A stretch of DNA of 64,000 nt from an uncultured Planktomarina sp. (GTDB taxonomy: Bacteria; Pseudomonadota; Alphaproteobacteria; Rhodobacterales; Rhodobacteraceae), in NCBI GenBank assembly GCA_905181815.1, contig CAJIZA010000003.1, forward strand, positions 434,001 through 498,000, read 5' to 3'. This document shows, piece by piece, positions 28,707 through 38,281 of the stretch. A program made the position numbers and the translations under genes. Numbering within the stretch: position 1 is the stretch's first letter; the number at the start of each line of letters is the position of its first letter. The notes under the pieces are model-generated. The model had not been told where the DNA came from and did not search any database. It saw only the letters and a list, made by a program, of their open reading frames with translations.

Positions 28707-28865
28707 TTACTTAGGTCCCTGAAGAGGAGGCCAAGCTAACTGTTGCCACGATTGCAACCAGTGGCAACAGTTTGCAAAGCTGGATGCACCGAGTGCTCTA
28801 TGTGTGGAAGAGGTTGTGCCAACCATGGACGCAGTGAATGCACCTGCAAGAACGAGTTTTTTCAT
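28707..28865 (-). pseudogene. small exported/membrane peptide, frameshifted
   Basis: A gene of about 50 codons starting MKKLVLAGAFTASMVG, a signal-peptide-like N-terminus. The rest of this frame is not protein-like, but a second frame reads KLLPLVAIVATVSLASSSGT and stops at 28713-28711. This is the hydrophobic tail expected for the small Rhodobacteraceae proteins that have a signal peptide, a short linker and a C-terminal membrane helix. The two halves are therefore out of frame by one or more small indels in 28770-28830. A 10-base perfect inverted repeat (28740-28749 with 28761-28770) lies inside the second half. Function unknown. Confidence 0.45.
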
Positions 28866-29051
28866 AATGGATCGCCATTTAAATATATTGGCGTCATTTG
28901 AGTCGGGAACTACCCTAGCGGGCCACGCCTCACTTTGCTAACAACAAGATGTTACCAAAAACCAAAACGCATCGATAAAATTTCTTATTGGTTAACATTA
29001 CGTTAAGCTTGAACGGCAAAGAGAGCATCTGGCATTATTTGACGGTGCGTC

Positions 29052-30941
29052 TCATGATTGCGCGTATCCCAATTTCTGCAGCGCCAAACGCACCTCGTCC
29101 AAAACAGTGGGATCATCTATCGTTGCGGGGGCCTTATAGGCTTTGCAGTCAGCGATGCTGACCATGGTTGCGCGCAGGATTTTGCCTGAGCGTGTTTTGG
29201 GCAGACGATCCACCACACAGGCCAGTTTGAACGCGGCAACGGGGCCAATCTTCTCGCGTACCAATTTGATGACCTCGGCGATAACCTGCTGGGCAGTGCG
29301 GGCGCAGCCATCGTTGAGGCAGAGAAATCCAAGTGGCAATTGCCCCTTGAGCTCATCGCCCACACCAATTACGGCGCATTCGGCCACATCCGGATGACTG
29401 GCCAAAACTTCTTCCATTCCGCCGGTCGAGAGCCTGTGTCCTGCGACGTTGATGACGTCATCGGTCCGCGCCATGATGTAGAGATAGCCATCTTCATCAA
29501 TCATCCCGGCATCACCGGTTTCATAATAGCCGGGAAAGGTGGTGAGATAGGATTTAATGAAACGATCTGATGCATTCCATAGGGTTGGCAGGGTTCCAGG
29601 GGGGAGGGGCAGTGTTATTGCAATGGCGCCCAACTCACCGACTGGCATTTGATGGCCCCCTTCATCCAAGATTTGCACATCATAGCCTGGCATGGCCACG
29701 GTCGGGGAGCCAATTTTGACAGGTATGGCCTCAATACCCGCCGGATTTCCGGCGATGGTAAATCCGGTTTCGGTTTGCCACCAGTGGTCATAGACGGGCA
29801 CGCCCATGACCTCTTGCGCCCATTCTACGGTGTCTGGATCGGCTCGTTCGCCCGCCAAATAGAGTGCGCGCAGTCTACTCATGTCGAAATTTTTAATTGA
29901 TTCGCCTTTTGAGTCTTGCCGTTTTATCGCACGGAAGGCGGTGGGTGCCGTGAAGAAACTTCGCACATCATGCTCAGCAATGACCCGCCAAAAGGTCGTT
30001 GCATCGGGTGTGCCCACCGGCTTACCCTCGAATACGACAGTTGTGTTGCCATGGATCAATGGTGCATAGCAGATATAGGAATGTCCAACGACCCAACCTA
30101 CGTCAGAGGCGGCCCAAAAGACATCGCCCGGATCCACGTTGTAGATGTTCTTCATCGTCCAGTTCAACGCTACTAAATGCCCAGCGGTGGGGCGCACAAC
30201 GCCCTTTGGGGCGCCGGTTGTGCCTGAGGTATAAAGAATGTAAGCCGGATGGTCACCGGATACAGCCACGCAGGGAGCGGGGTGCACGCCCTCTTGCAAG
30301 GCATGCCATTCGATGTCGTGTGGCCCCAACTCAGCTTCACATTGGGAGCGTTGGAAAATAACGCTAAATTCAGGTTTATGCGCAGCCAGATCAATAGCGC
30401 CATCGAGCAGTGGTTTATATTCGACAATGCGGCCTGGCTCGACACCGCAGGAGCCTGCAATAATAGCCTTTGGAGTGGCGTCATCAATCCGAACAGCCAG
30501 TTCATTTGCGGCGAAACCGCCGAAGACAACCGAATGGATCGCGCCGATCCGAACACATGCCAGCATGGCCACCAAGGCCTCGGGGACCATCGGCATGTAG
30601 ATGACAACCCGGTCTCCAGCCACAACACCTTTGGAGGCCAGCCCACCTGCGAGGGTGGCGACTTGCTCTTGCAACTCTGTATAGGTGGTTTTGGATTTTT
30701 GTCCTGTTACAGGGCTGTCATAGATAATGGCCACCCGATCGCCATTGCCGGCGTAAACATGGCGATCAACGGCGTTGTAGCATGTGTTGACCTGAGCATC
30801 TTTAAACCACTCGTACAGGGGGGCGTCATCGTCCCACAGAGCTTTGGAGGGCGCTTCGATCCAATCGATTGCCTCGGCAGCTTTCATCCAAAATGCCTCT
30901 GGGTCTGCCTGCCAACCGGCATAAACTTCTTTATAGGACAT
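29052..30941 (-). CDS. prpE: propionate--CoA ligase (PrpE)
   Basis: Adenylate-forming enzyme activating propionate (or acetate) to the CoA thioester. The 629 residues have the ACS N-terminal domain (YKEVYAGWQADPEAFW), the AMP-binding P-loop YTSGTTGAPKGVVR (about 240), DVFWAASDVGWVVGH, YDHWWQTETG (about 395), and the catalytic Lys in KTRSGKILR near residue 590. The details fit PrpE more closely than AcsA. GGAGG precedes the ATG. It joins the epimerase and MeaB in a scattered propionyl-CoA route. It is divergent from the cupin gene. Confidence 0.93.
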   Translation of the reverse strand: MSYKEVYAGWQADPEAFWMKAAEAIDWIEAPSKALWDDDAPLYEWFKDAQVNTCYNAVDRHVYAGNGDRVAIIYDSPVTGQKSKTTYTELQEQVATLAGGLASKGVVAGDRVVIYMPMVPEALVAMLACVRIGAIHSVVFGGFAANELAVRIDDATPKAIIAGSCGVEPGRIVEYKPLLDGAIDLAAHKPEFSVIFQRSQCEAELGPHDIEWHALQEGVHPAPCVAVSGDHPAYILYTSGTTGAPKGVVRPTAGHLVALNWTMKNIYNVDPGDVFWAASDVGWVVGHSYICYAPLIHGNTTVVFEGKPVGTPDATTFWRVIAEHDVRSFFTAPTAFRAIKRQDSKGESIKNFDMSRLRALYLAGERADPDTVEWAQEVMGVPVYDHWWQTETGFTIAGNPAGIEAIPVKIGSPTVAMPGYDVQILDEGGHQMPVGELGAIAITLPLPPGTLPTLWNASDRFIKSYLTTFPGYYETGDAGMIDEDGYLYIMARTDDVINVAGHRLSTGGMEEVLASHPDVAECAVIGVGDELKGQLPLGFLCLNDGCARTAQQVIAEVIKLVREKIGPVAAFKLACVVDRLPKTRSGKILRATMVSIADCKAYKAPATIDDPTVLDEVRLALQKLGYAQS

Positions 30942-31104
30942 TTGATCGCCTCCACTTCAACTTTGAGAAGGTTATTCCCTATCACAAGCTTGGACGCAAC
31001 GTTGGGCTTGCGCTAACATTTTGGAATGCGACGATCCGCCATTGCATCATGCAGAACTCTCGTGGAAAATGGCCAATAATCTACTGTGATATTAGAGAGA
31101 GACC

Positions 31105-32199
31105 ATGCAAAACATACGCGCCGAAGTGGTGTTGCCGACCAAAAAATTGCGAGATGATATTCCGTTTTTCACCAAAACCCTTGGGATGCGGATGGATGAA
31201 ATTTTTCCAGCTGATGATCCCAGCGTGGCAGTGTTTTCAGGCTATGGTTTGCGGGTCCGGGTGCAAAAGGACGCGGAGACTGTTCCGGGGTTGTTGCGCA
31301 TCCTTTGTGATGATCCGATGTTGGTTGCGGGCGGTCAGACGCATTTGACCGCGCCAAATGGCACGCGCATCGAAATTGCCACCCTCGCCCCACCCGTGGT
31401 GATGCCGCCTATCGCGCATGAATTTGTGATGCGCCGCATGGCCGATCAAGCGCCCTGGGTCATTGGGCGCGCAGGCATGCACTATCGCGATCTTATTCCG
31501 AGCCGTTTGGGCGGTTCAATCATAGCCAGTCATATCCGCATTCCCGGTGGTGGCCCTGTGCCGGATATGGTGCATTTCCACTCTGTCGGATTTCAGCTGA
31601 TCTATTGTTACAAAGGGTGGGTGGATTTGGTCTATGAGGACCAGGGCGCACCGTTTCGTCTCAAAGCTGGAAATTGTGTGATCCAACCGCCAGAAATTCG
31701 TCACCGTGTGCTCTTTGCCAGTGAGGATTTGGAGGTGATTGAAATTGGAGTGCCCGCAGAACATATCACCACCATAGATCATGACCTGGATCTGCCAACG
31801 GAGCATATGCGTCCGGATCGGCTGTTTGAGGGACAGAGGTTTGTTCATTACAAAGCTGATAAAACTGAATGGCGCCCGTTCCGCCTGCCGGGGTTTGTGG
31901 CGCGCGATACGATGATTTGTGCGAATACAGGCGCGGTGGCCGGGGTTCAGGTGGTCAAACCGGGGCCGGGCAGGCCTGTTTGGTCCTGTCACACGAGTGA
32001 TATTCATTTTACCTTTGTCTTGCATGGTCAATTGACGTTGCAAAGCAAGGAGCAGGCGGCGCAGACCCTTGTGGCTGGCGATGCTTTTGTTATCCCGCCG
32101 GATATGGCTTGCCTTTATAGCGCGCTGTCTGAGGATCTTGAGCTTTTGGAGGTCAGTTTGCCTGGTGAATTTGATACCCATTTGGAAGACAGGGCTTAA
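31105..32199 (+). CDS. VOC-cupin fusion protein
   Basis: Protein of 364 residues with an N-terminal VOC-like module (about 1-100: VVLPTKKLRDDIPFFTKTLGM, typical glyoxalase-fold start) joined to two cupin modules (about 150-215 with MVHFHSVGFQLIYCYKG, and about 285-355 with CHTSDIHFTFVLHG). Each cupin has paired His residues suitable for a metal. I recognise no assigned function. The gene precedes the nucleoside-salvage cluster by 100 bases on the same strand, and it may be independent of it. Confidence 0.8.
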   Translation: MQNIRAEVVLPTKKLRDDIPFFTKTLGMRMDEIFPADDPSVAVFSGYGLRVRVQKDAETVPGLLRILCDDPMLVAGGQTHLTAPNGTRIEIATLAPPVVMPPIAHEFVMRRMADQAPWVIGRAGMHYRDLIPSRLGGSIIASHIRIPGGGPVPDMVHFHSVGFQLIYCYKGWVDLVYEDQGAPFRLKAGNCVIQPPEIRHRVLFASEDLEVIEIGVPAEHITTIDHDLDLPTEHMRPDRLFEGQRFVHYKADKTEWRPFRLPGFVARDTMICANTGAVAGVQVVKPGPGRPVWSCHTSDIHFTFVLHGQLTLQSKEQAAQTLVAGDAFVIPPDMACLYSALSEDLELLEVSLPGEFDTHLEDRA

Positions 32200-32299
32200 G
32201 CCGTCAATTGCAGTGGCATTTGCAGGCTAGACGGGATCCGCCATTGGGTATGTAATGCGTAACAGCGGCGCTGGGCGTCGGTTTTGAAAGGTAATAGTC

Positions 32300-32716
32300 A
32301 TGAGCAATGATTTAATTCTCGCTGCGTCGCAGGTTCGCCTGAAAGCCTATGCGCCCTATTCCAATTTCCCTGTTGGGGCAGCGTTGCGCACCGTCAGTGG
32401 AGCAATTTATGTTGGTTGCAATGTCGAAAATGTTGCCTATCCCGAGGGAACCTGCGCTGAGGCTGGCGCGATTGCCGCCATGTGTGCAGGGGGGGAATAT
32501 GAGATTGCTGAAGTGGCCGTTATTGCTGGTGGAGACCGTCCCGTGCCGCCCTGTGGCGGCTGTCGCCAAAAGTTGGCGGAATTTTCCAAGGGGCCGGTGA
32601 CGGTGACGTTATTGGCGACCAATGGCGCGCAAGAGAGCACTAATGTGGCGGATTTGCTGCCTGGTGCTTTTGATTTGGATCATCTGACATCTGGTGCGCA
32701 GGACCCGAAAGTCTGA
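32300..32716 (+). CDS. cdd: cytidine deaminase
   Basis: Zinc enzyme deaminating cytidine and deoxycytidine to uridine forms. The 138 residues show the small tetrameric type: AYAPYSNFPVGAAL near the start, CAEAGAI (Cys zinc ligand and catalytic Glu at about 53-55), and PPCGGCRQ with the other two Cys ligands at about 86-89. AGG precedes the ATG. It is the first gene of cdd-deoA-deoB-add-upp; its TGA overlaps the deoA ATG. Confidence 0.97.
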   Translation: MSNDLILAASQVRLKAYAPYSNFPVGAALRTVSGAIYVGCNVENVAYPEGTCAEAGAIAAMCAGGEYEIAEVAVIAGGDRPVPPCGGCRQKLAEFSKGPVTVTLLATNGAQESTNVADLLPGAFDLDHLTSGAQDPKV

Positions 32717-34038
32717 TGCTGACCCGTGACCTTCTTTTGGCTTTGCGAGAAGGCTGGCCCGTGCCGCCTGAAGTGGTGCAGGCTTTTGGAACCAATTTGG
32801 GCGCGGGTGATATCAGTGATGCACAGGCTGGAGCATTTGCTATGGCAATTTGTTTGCAGGGGCTGAGCGAGCAGGGGCGCGTGGCTCTGACACTGGGCAT
32901 GCGAGACAGCGGCAAAGTGCTCAACTGGGACCTGCCGGGCAAGGTGATCGACAAGCATTCTACCGGCGGCGTGGGGGATTCAGTCTCATTGATTTTGGCG
33001 CCGATGCTGGCGGCGGTTGGCGCCTATGTTCCAATGATTTCTGGGCGCGGATTGGGGCATACGGGTGGGACCTTAGACAAACTGGAGGCTATCCCAGGCC
33101 TGAAAACGCAATTCACCGAGGTCGAATTTCGCGCCATTGTAGCCAAGGTCGGCTGCGCAATCGTGGCACCAAGTCCGGATATTGCGCCGGCCGATCAACG
33201 CCTTTATGCGGTGCGCGATGTGACAGGGACCGTACGGTCTCGTGATTTAATCACCGCCTCTATTCTAGCAAAAAAACTGGCTGCTGGGCTGGAGGGTCTG
33301 GTGCTGGATGTTAAAACTGGCTCAGGAGCGGTGATGTCAGATCTTAGTCAAGCGCGAGATATGGCGCAGGCTTTGGTTGCCACAGCCAATGGAGCAGGTT
33401 GCCCCACCAGTGCGGTTTTGACGGATATGAGTCAACCGCTGATCCCCAGTATTGGCAATGCGCTTGAGATTGCCGATGTGATGCGAGCCTTTGAGACTAG
33501 GCAAGGGGCAATGGTAGAGGTGGCACTTGAGCTTGGCACGCAGCTTTTGCTGCAAGCACAAATGTTTCTAACCGAGACAGGCGCGCGTGATGGCTTAAGA
33601 GCAACCTTGCAAGATGGCAGTGCAAAGGCCCGGTTTGGCGCGATGGTGCGGGCGCAGGGAGGTCCGGATAATTTTGTAGATCGCTGGCAAGATTATCTGG
33701 AAATCGCTCCAGCATATGAGGTGCGCTCACCCGACACAGGCTATTTAAGTGATATGGATGGGGCTGCACTGGGGCAGGCTGTGGTTGCCCTTGGCGGTGG
33801 GCGGCAACGCGAAGATGACCGGATCGATCATTCTGTTGGTCTGTCGGACATTGCCCCCCTGGGCACGCATCTTCGCAAAGGCGCGCCGATTGCGCGGCTG
33901 CATTGTCGAAGTGCGAAACAAGCGGATATCGCCCTGCGCACTATTCAGGCCGCCCTTACCGTGAGTTCAGAGCCTCCGGTTTTGCCGGCTTTGATCATTG
34001 AACGGATTATGCCAGCAGAGGTTTCAAAACATGGCTAG
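32716..34038 (+). CDS. deoA: thymidine phosphorylase
   Basis: Phosphorolyses thymidine/deoxyuridine to base and deoxyribose 1-phosphate. The 440 residues carry the signature STGGVGDSVSLILAP at about 80, with ISGRGLGHTGGTLDKLEAIPG just after, and VKTGSGAVM, as in DeoA. Its ATG overlaps the cdd stop (TGATG). Its last codons overlap the deoB start by eight bases, which suggests coupled translation. Cdd supplies its deoxyuridine substrate and DeoB uses its sugar product. Confidence 0.97.
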   Translation: MLTRDLLLALREGWPVPPEVVQAFGTNLGAGDISDAQAGAFAMAICLQGLSEQGRVALTLGMRDSGKVLNWDLPGKVIDKHSTGGVGDSVSLILAPMLAAVGAYVPMISGRGLGHTGGTLDKLEAIPGLKTQFTEVEFRAIVAKVGCAIVAPSPDIAPADQRLYAVRDVTGTVRSRDLITASILAKKLAAGLEGLVLDVKTGSGAVMSDLSQARDMAQALVATANGAGCPTSAVLTDMSQPLIPSIGNALEIADVMRAFETRQGAMVEVALELGTQLLLQAQMFLTETGARDGLRATLQDGSAKARFGAMVRAQGGPDNFVDRWQDYLEIAPAYEVRSPDTGYLSDMDGAALGQAVVALGGGRQREDDRIDHSVGLSDIAPLGTHLRKGAPIARLHCRSAKQADIALRTIQAALTVSSEPPVLPALIIERIMPAEVSKHG

Positions 34039-35203
34039 GGTTTTCTTGATTGTTCTGGATTCTCTGGGCTGTGGTGGTGCACCAGATGCTGCTGAGTTTG
34101 GCGATGTGGGGGCCAATACGCTGGGCCACATCATTCAGGTGCGGCATGGTGATTTGCATATGCCGAATTTGGCCGCTTTGGGCCTGGGGGAGGCTCTGCA
34201 GCATTCCAGTGGTATGTCCTCTCCATGGCCGGCGGCGACTTCGGGGGTATGGGCGGTGGCGCGCGAAATCTCCAAGGGCAAAGATACTCCATCGGGCCAT
34301 TGGGAGCTGGCTGGGGTGCCGGTGCCTTGGGATTGGCACTATTTTCCTAATGAAACGCCAGCGTTTCCGCCGCAAGTTTTGGCAGCACTTCAAGACTTCG
34401 CAGGTGGCAGCCTGGCCAATTGCCACGCTTCTGGGATGCGGGTGATTGAGGCTTTTGGAGTGGAGCATCTGCGTTCTGGCCTGCCGATTTGTTACACCTC
34501 TGTGGATAGCGTGTTTCAGATTGCGGCCCATGAAGACCATTTCGGTCTGCAAAATCTTTATGATCTTTGCCAAAAAATGGCGGGCATCCTGCATGAGATG
34601 AAGGTCGGGCGGGTGATTGCACGGCCCTTTGTTGGATCGCTGGAAACGGGATTTCAGCGCACGCTGCATCGCAAGGATTTCGCGATGGATCCGCCGTCTG
34701 CGACTCTCTGCGAGTGGGTGATGCAGGCGGGGTGGCCGGTCCATGCGATTGGCAAGATCGGTGACATTTTTTCGATGCGAGGGATTACACGCTGCCACAA
34801 GGGCAGTGATGCGCAGCTTATGGAGCATTTGGTCGATGAGATGCAGCAGGCGCCGGAGGGCAGTTTAACCTTTGCCAATTTTGTGGAATTCGACACGCTC
34901 TTTGGCCACAGGCGCGATGTGGAAGGCTATGCGCGGGCGCTGGAATGGTTTGATGCGCAGGTTGGTCCCATTCTGGCCCAAAGCCGGCCCGACGATCTGG
35001 TGATCTTTACAGCTGATCATGGCAATGATCCGACATGGCGCGGCACAGATCATACACGCGAGCAGGTGCCGGTGCTTGTTCATGGACAAAATTTGGCACA
35101 AAATCAGGTTTTTGATCGTATGATTGCGTTTCAAGATGTGGCTGCCACGGTGGCCGCGCATTTGGGTGTTGTGGCACAAGGGCAGGGTAGGAGTTTCTTA
35201 TGA
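34031..35203 (+). CDS. deoB: phosphopentomutase
   Basis: Converts (deoxy)ribose 1-phosphate to 5-phosphate, feeding nucleoside sugars into central metabolism. The 390-residue alkaline-phosphatase-fold protein starts MARVFLIVLDSLGCGGAPDA with metal Asp, has GKDTPSGHWE with the phospho-acceptor Thr at about 86, and FTADHGNDPTWRGTDHTRE with metal ligands at about 335. The start at 34031, inside the end of deoA, is preferred to the open-frame start at 33998. It overlaps the add ATG by four bases (ATGA). Confidence 0.97.
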   Translation: MARVFLIVLDSLGCGGAPDAAEFGDVGANTLGHIIQVRHGDLHMPNLAALGLGEALQHSSGMSSPWPAATSGVWAVAREISKGKDTPSGHWELAGVPVPWDWHYFPNETPAFPPQVLAALQDFAGGSLANCHASGMRVIEAFGVEHLRSGLPICYTSVDSVFQIAAHEDHFGLQNLYDLCQKMAGILHEMKVGRVIARPFVGSLETGFQRTLHRKDFAMDPPSATLCEWVMQAGWPVHAIGKIGDIFSMRGITRCHKGSDAQLMEHLVDEMQQAPEGSLTFANFVEFDTLFGHRRDVEGYARALEWFDAQVGPILAQSRPDDLVIFTADHGNDPTWRGTDHTREQVPVLVHGQNLAQNQVFDRMIAFQDVAATVAAHLGVVAQGQGRSFL

Positions 35204-36168
35204 GCTGGAAAACATTTCCCAAAATTGAACTGCATTTGCATCTGGAGGGTGCGGCGGATCCAGCCTTTATCCGGGGTCTCGCGAAAGAGAAATCTGTTGA
35301 TATTGGGGGGATTTTTGATGAGGCAGGTGGGTATAGATACAGCGGATTTGGTGAGTTTTTGCGGGTTTATGAGGCGGCCACCCAAGCATTGAAAAGCCCG
35401 GAAGATTTTCAGCGCCTCACGCAATCAGTTTTGGAAAATCTCGCTGAGCACAATGTGGTTTATGCCGAGACCTTCGTCTCCCCCGATTTCTGTGGTGGCA
35501 GAAATGTGGGCGCTTGGCGCGAGTATCTGCATGCCATGCAAGAGGCGCATGTTGAGGGGGTCACGCTGAAAGGTATCGTCACCTGCATCCGCCACTTCGG
35601 CCCAGACAAAGCGCGGGAAACTGCCCTTTGCGCTGCAGAAACGGCGGGGGACTGGGTTGTTGGCTTTGGCATGGGCGGGGCTGAGGATGCAGGAAAGGCT
35701 GGGGACTTTGCCTATGCTTTTGATATGGCGCGCGAAGCCGGGCTGTGCTTGACCTCCCACGCTGGCGAATGGGGCGGGCCGCAATCAGTCTGGGATGTGA
35801 TAAACGATTTACGCGTTGAGCGGATTGGCCACGGGGTGCATGCGATTGGAGACCCTAAGTTGGTTGATTACCTTGCAGAAACGGGGCTCGTACTGGAGGT
35901 GAACCCTGGCTCCAATATTACCCTTGGCGTCTATCCGAGCTTAGCACAGCATCCAATCGTAAAGCTGCGGGACGCGGGAGTGAAGGTAACTGTCAGCACT
36001 GACGATCCCCCATTTTTCCACACCGATATGACCCAAGAGTTCGAGCAATTGGAGAGGGTGTTTGGCTGGGGCGCAGATGATTTCCGCGCGCTCAACGCGA
36101 CCGCCCTCGATGCAGCGTTTTGTGATGCAGGCACCAAAGAGGCTTTGGACAAAATTCTGCAAAATTAG
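35200..36168 (+). CDS. add: adenosine deaminase
   Basis: Zinc enzyme deaminating adenosine/deoxyadenosine to inosine forms. The 322 residues have the metal HxH in ELHLHLEGA (about 12), SHAGEWGGP with a His ligand and the nearby catalytic Glu (about 187), RIGHGVHA, and STDDPPFF with the metal Asp (about 267). It overlaps deoB by ATGA. No purine nucleoside phosphorylase is in the cluster, so the inosine formed must be cleaved by a product encoded elsewhere. Confidence 0.95.
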   Translation: MSWKTFPKIELHLHLEGAADPAFIRGLAKEKSVDIGGIFDEAGGYRYSGFGEFLRVYEAATQALKSPEDFQRLTQSVLENLAEHNVVYAETFVSPDFCGGRNVGAWREYLHAMQEAHVEGVTLKGIVTCIRHFGPDKARETALCAAETAGDWVVGFGMGGAEDAGKAGDFAYAFDMAREAGLCLTSHAGEWGGPQSVWDVINDLRVERIGHGVHAIGDPKLVDYLAETGLVLEVNPGSNITLGVYPSLAQHPIVKLRDAGVKVTVSTDDPPFFHTDMTQEFEQLERVFGWGADDFRALNATALDAAFCDAGTKEALDKILQN

Positions 36169-36283
36169 GGTCTGGTTTCACGACGCCGCAACCATGACGT
36201 CATTTTAAGTGATGGCGCATTGTCAAAACTGCAAATTTGCACCAGTATAGGCTCATAATATCCTTGCAGCTGGCCCAAACCCC

Positions 36284-36910
36284 ATGACTCTAACCATTGT
36301 TGATCATCCGCTTGTGCAACATAAGCTGAGCTTGATGCGCGATAAGGCGACACCGACCAATCAATTTCGCCAATTGCTGCGCGAGATCAGTCATCTGATT
36401 GCCTATGAGGTGACACGGGATTTGCCGCTAGAACTGTGCAACATCGAAACGCCCATGCGCTCTATGCAGGCGCCTGTCCTGGCGGGAAAAAAGTTAGCTT
36501 TGGTCTCCATTCTTAGGGCCGGGAATGGACTGCTGGATGGGGTTTTGGAATTGATTCCATCAGCACGGGTGGGGTTTGTAGGGCTTTACCGGGATGAAGA
36601 GACCCTTCAGCCGGTGCAATATTACTTCAAAGTGCCCGATGACTTGCAAAACCGCGTTGTTATCGCCGTCGATCCTATGTTGGCCACTGGCAATTCGAGT
36701 GTTGCGGCGATTGACCTGCTCAAACAGGCGGGGGCACACAATATCAAATTCCTCTGCCTCTTGGCCGCCCCTGAAGGCATCGCCCGCATGCAAGCGGCGC
36801 ATCCTGATGTCGATATCACGACGGCTGCGGTTGATGAATGCCTCAGCGATATTGGCTACATTCTTCCGGGCCTTGGCGACGCGGGCGACAGGATGTTTGG
36901 GACGAAATGA
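36284..36910 (+). CDS. upp: uracil phosphoribosyltransferase
   Basis: Makes UMP from uracil and PRPP, recovering the base released by the upstream enzymes. The 208 residues contain [13 protein letters not shown], the PRPP loop [14 protein letters not shown] (about 127) and the C-terminal uracil-binding region [22 protein letters not shown]. It is separated from add by 115 bases, so it may have its own promoter. A GGGCTTTAAAGCCC palindrome follows its stop directly. Confidence 0.97.
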   Translation: MTLTIVDHPLVQHKLSLMRDKATPTNQFRQLLREISHLIAYEVTRDLPLELCNIETPMRSMQAPVLAGKKLALVSILRAGNGLLDGVLELIPSARVGFVGLYRDEETLQPVQYYFKVPDDLQNRVVIAVDPMLATGNSSVAAIDLLKQAGAHNIKFLCLLAAPEGIARMQAAHPDVDITTAAVDECLSDIGYILPGLGDAGDRMFGTK

Positions 36911-36926
36911 GGGGCTTTAAAGCCCT
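36911..36926 (+). terminator. palindrome after upp, possible terminator
   Basis: GGGCTTTAAAGCCC (36912-36925) is a perfect 14-base palindrome starting one base after the upp stop. It could close the transcript as a short hairpin, but no T run follows. Confidence 0.3.
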
Positions 36927-37045
36927 GGCGAGGGCAGCCAGTGGTTTATACCTATGTTGCGCCCGCCTGTTTCTGTCGAATGCAATGATGATCTGTCAGC
37001 CTCAAACAGTATGAGCCTTGGCTTCCAATCAGGTGGACTAAAATG

Positions 37046-37171
37046 CATGGCTTGCCGTCCCCACATGACCCCGGATTTACAGTTTTTGAGAAGTGGCGCA
37101 ATGTTGCCCAGTTGAATGGCGATATTGATGTTAATGCCCATGCCAAATCTCTAAATAAATTCGTCAATTAA
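37046..37171 (+). pseudogene. possible ABM-like remnant
   Basis: In an otherwise empty 356-base gap, one plus-strand frame reads PHDPGFTVFEKWRNVAQLN to a TAA at 37169-37171. This resembles the middle of antibiotic-biosynthesis-monooxygenase-type (ABM) proteins (a FxxxExW segment followed by an Ala-Leu helix). The upstream part needed for a full protein of about 95 residues is interrupted by TGA codons. The rest of the gap holds nothing recognisable. Confidence 0.3.
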
Positions 37172-37266
37172 TATCAAAAAACTATGAAATAGAGCGGATG
37201 GGGTTTCAAATGCTTATGTTCTGCATGCAAAAACTATCGTCTTTGTTGGTCACAGCGCTTACAATA

Positions 37267-38190
37267 TCACCCTGAGCTGCAAATTGCTTGCAGGCCGAGC
37301 CATGCGCCGTCGGGAAGGGCGGGTTTGGTTATACGGAGGGGTGTGGGGGGCTGTAAGGTTGATGTGGGCCTGCGCTGATCTGACAGAGCTATTTTTGCTA
37401 GTTGGTCCACCTGCCTGCTTGAGAGCTCGTTTGAGGTAATCAGGCTGATGGAGACAAATGGTCCGGCGTCTTCGAGGTAGAGGCCGAGTGGTTCGACGTG
37501 ATTTAAAGTGGCAATGGCGGACGCGACAAAGCCTGCCGTCACCGCTGGATCATCCGATTGTCCCACCATATTATCAAACAATATTACTTTGCCGCCGGGC
37601 AAAACAACGGGGGTGGCGCGTTGTCCGGGGAGGACGAGCAGCTCAAGCGCGGCGCTCGGTGCCAGGCGCTCCACCAGGAGCGCGGCGCTGCGGATGCCTT
37701 CTGGGCTGGTGCAATAGGGACCTGCCAATTGGCCAATGCGCTCTTCAAGCACTCGTCCTATCTGTATGCGTTTAGCCTCTGGTAAAACATTACTTGCATA
37801 GCTGGTCATGGCTTGCGGGCCCCAAATCAGGGTTGCAAAGCTGACAAGGACGACGCTTGTAACCGCAAGAATGAAACGCAATCTGCCAGGATGTGGGCGG
37901 CTGCGATCAATGGCTTTTTGCACCTTAAGCAGGGCCTCAAGCATCGTTTTGTCGGAAATTTCCAAACTTTCTTCTGAGCCCGGCGCGGGCCTCAGGGTTG
38001 CTGCATCCTCTTTGTGGGTTTGAACATCAACCGCGGCCAAAGACCAATGGGCCAGAGGGCGGTTTTGCATATCAGTCAAAATCAAGGTGGCTTGGCCGCA
38101 AGAGACCACGACTTCACGCCTTTGTATCGCAGGGCCGCTGCGCCAAAGGCCGGTACATTCCAGCCGTTCATATCCTTTAAGTGCGGTCAT
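37267..38190 (-). CDS. membrane-anchored M48-like protein without HExxH
   Basis: About 307 residues from the ATG at 38190. The N-terminal cytoplasmic part (about 1-110) is followed by one membrane helix (LRFILAVTSVVLVSFATLIWG, about 115-135) and an outer domain. The segment TPVVLPGGKVILFDNMVGQS followed by VTAGFVASAIATLNHVEPL matches the substrate strand and active helix of M48 peptidases, but where HExxH should be the sequence is ASAIA, so it is likely catalytically dead. Function unknown. It follows the acyl-CoA synthetase gene on the same strand by 91 bases. The open frame extends 71 codons further upstream, over the end of that gene; the internal Met is a more sensible start. Confidence 0.7.
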   Translation of the reverse strand: MTALKGYERLECTGLWRSGPAIQRREVVVSCGQATLILTDMQNRPLAHWSLAAVDVQTHKEDAATLRPAPGSEESLEISDKTMLEALLKVQKAIDRSRPHPGRLRFILAVTSVVLVSFATLIWGPQAMTSYASNVLPEAKRIQIGRVLEERIGQLAGPYCTSPEGIRSAALLVERLAPSAALELLVLPGQRATPVVLPGGKVILFDNMVGQSDDPAVTAGFVASAIATLNHVEPLGLYLEDAGPFVSISLITSNELSSRQVDQLAKIALSDQRRPTSTLQPPTPLRITKPALPDGAWLGLQAICSSG

Positions 38191-38281
38191 ATGGGCCTGC
38201 TCTGCCTCTTTTCCGCAAGATAGGTCGATCCGCGTATCTACGCAATGGCCTGTGCCGATCTGCGCTGATGTCCGCTGGTCC

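Noticed and set aside
28740-28770. Perfect 10-base inverted repeat as a terminator of nadK
   Set aside because: No T run follows on either strand, and a better hairpin stands directly after nadK at 28673-28701.
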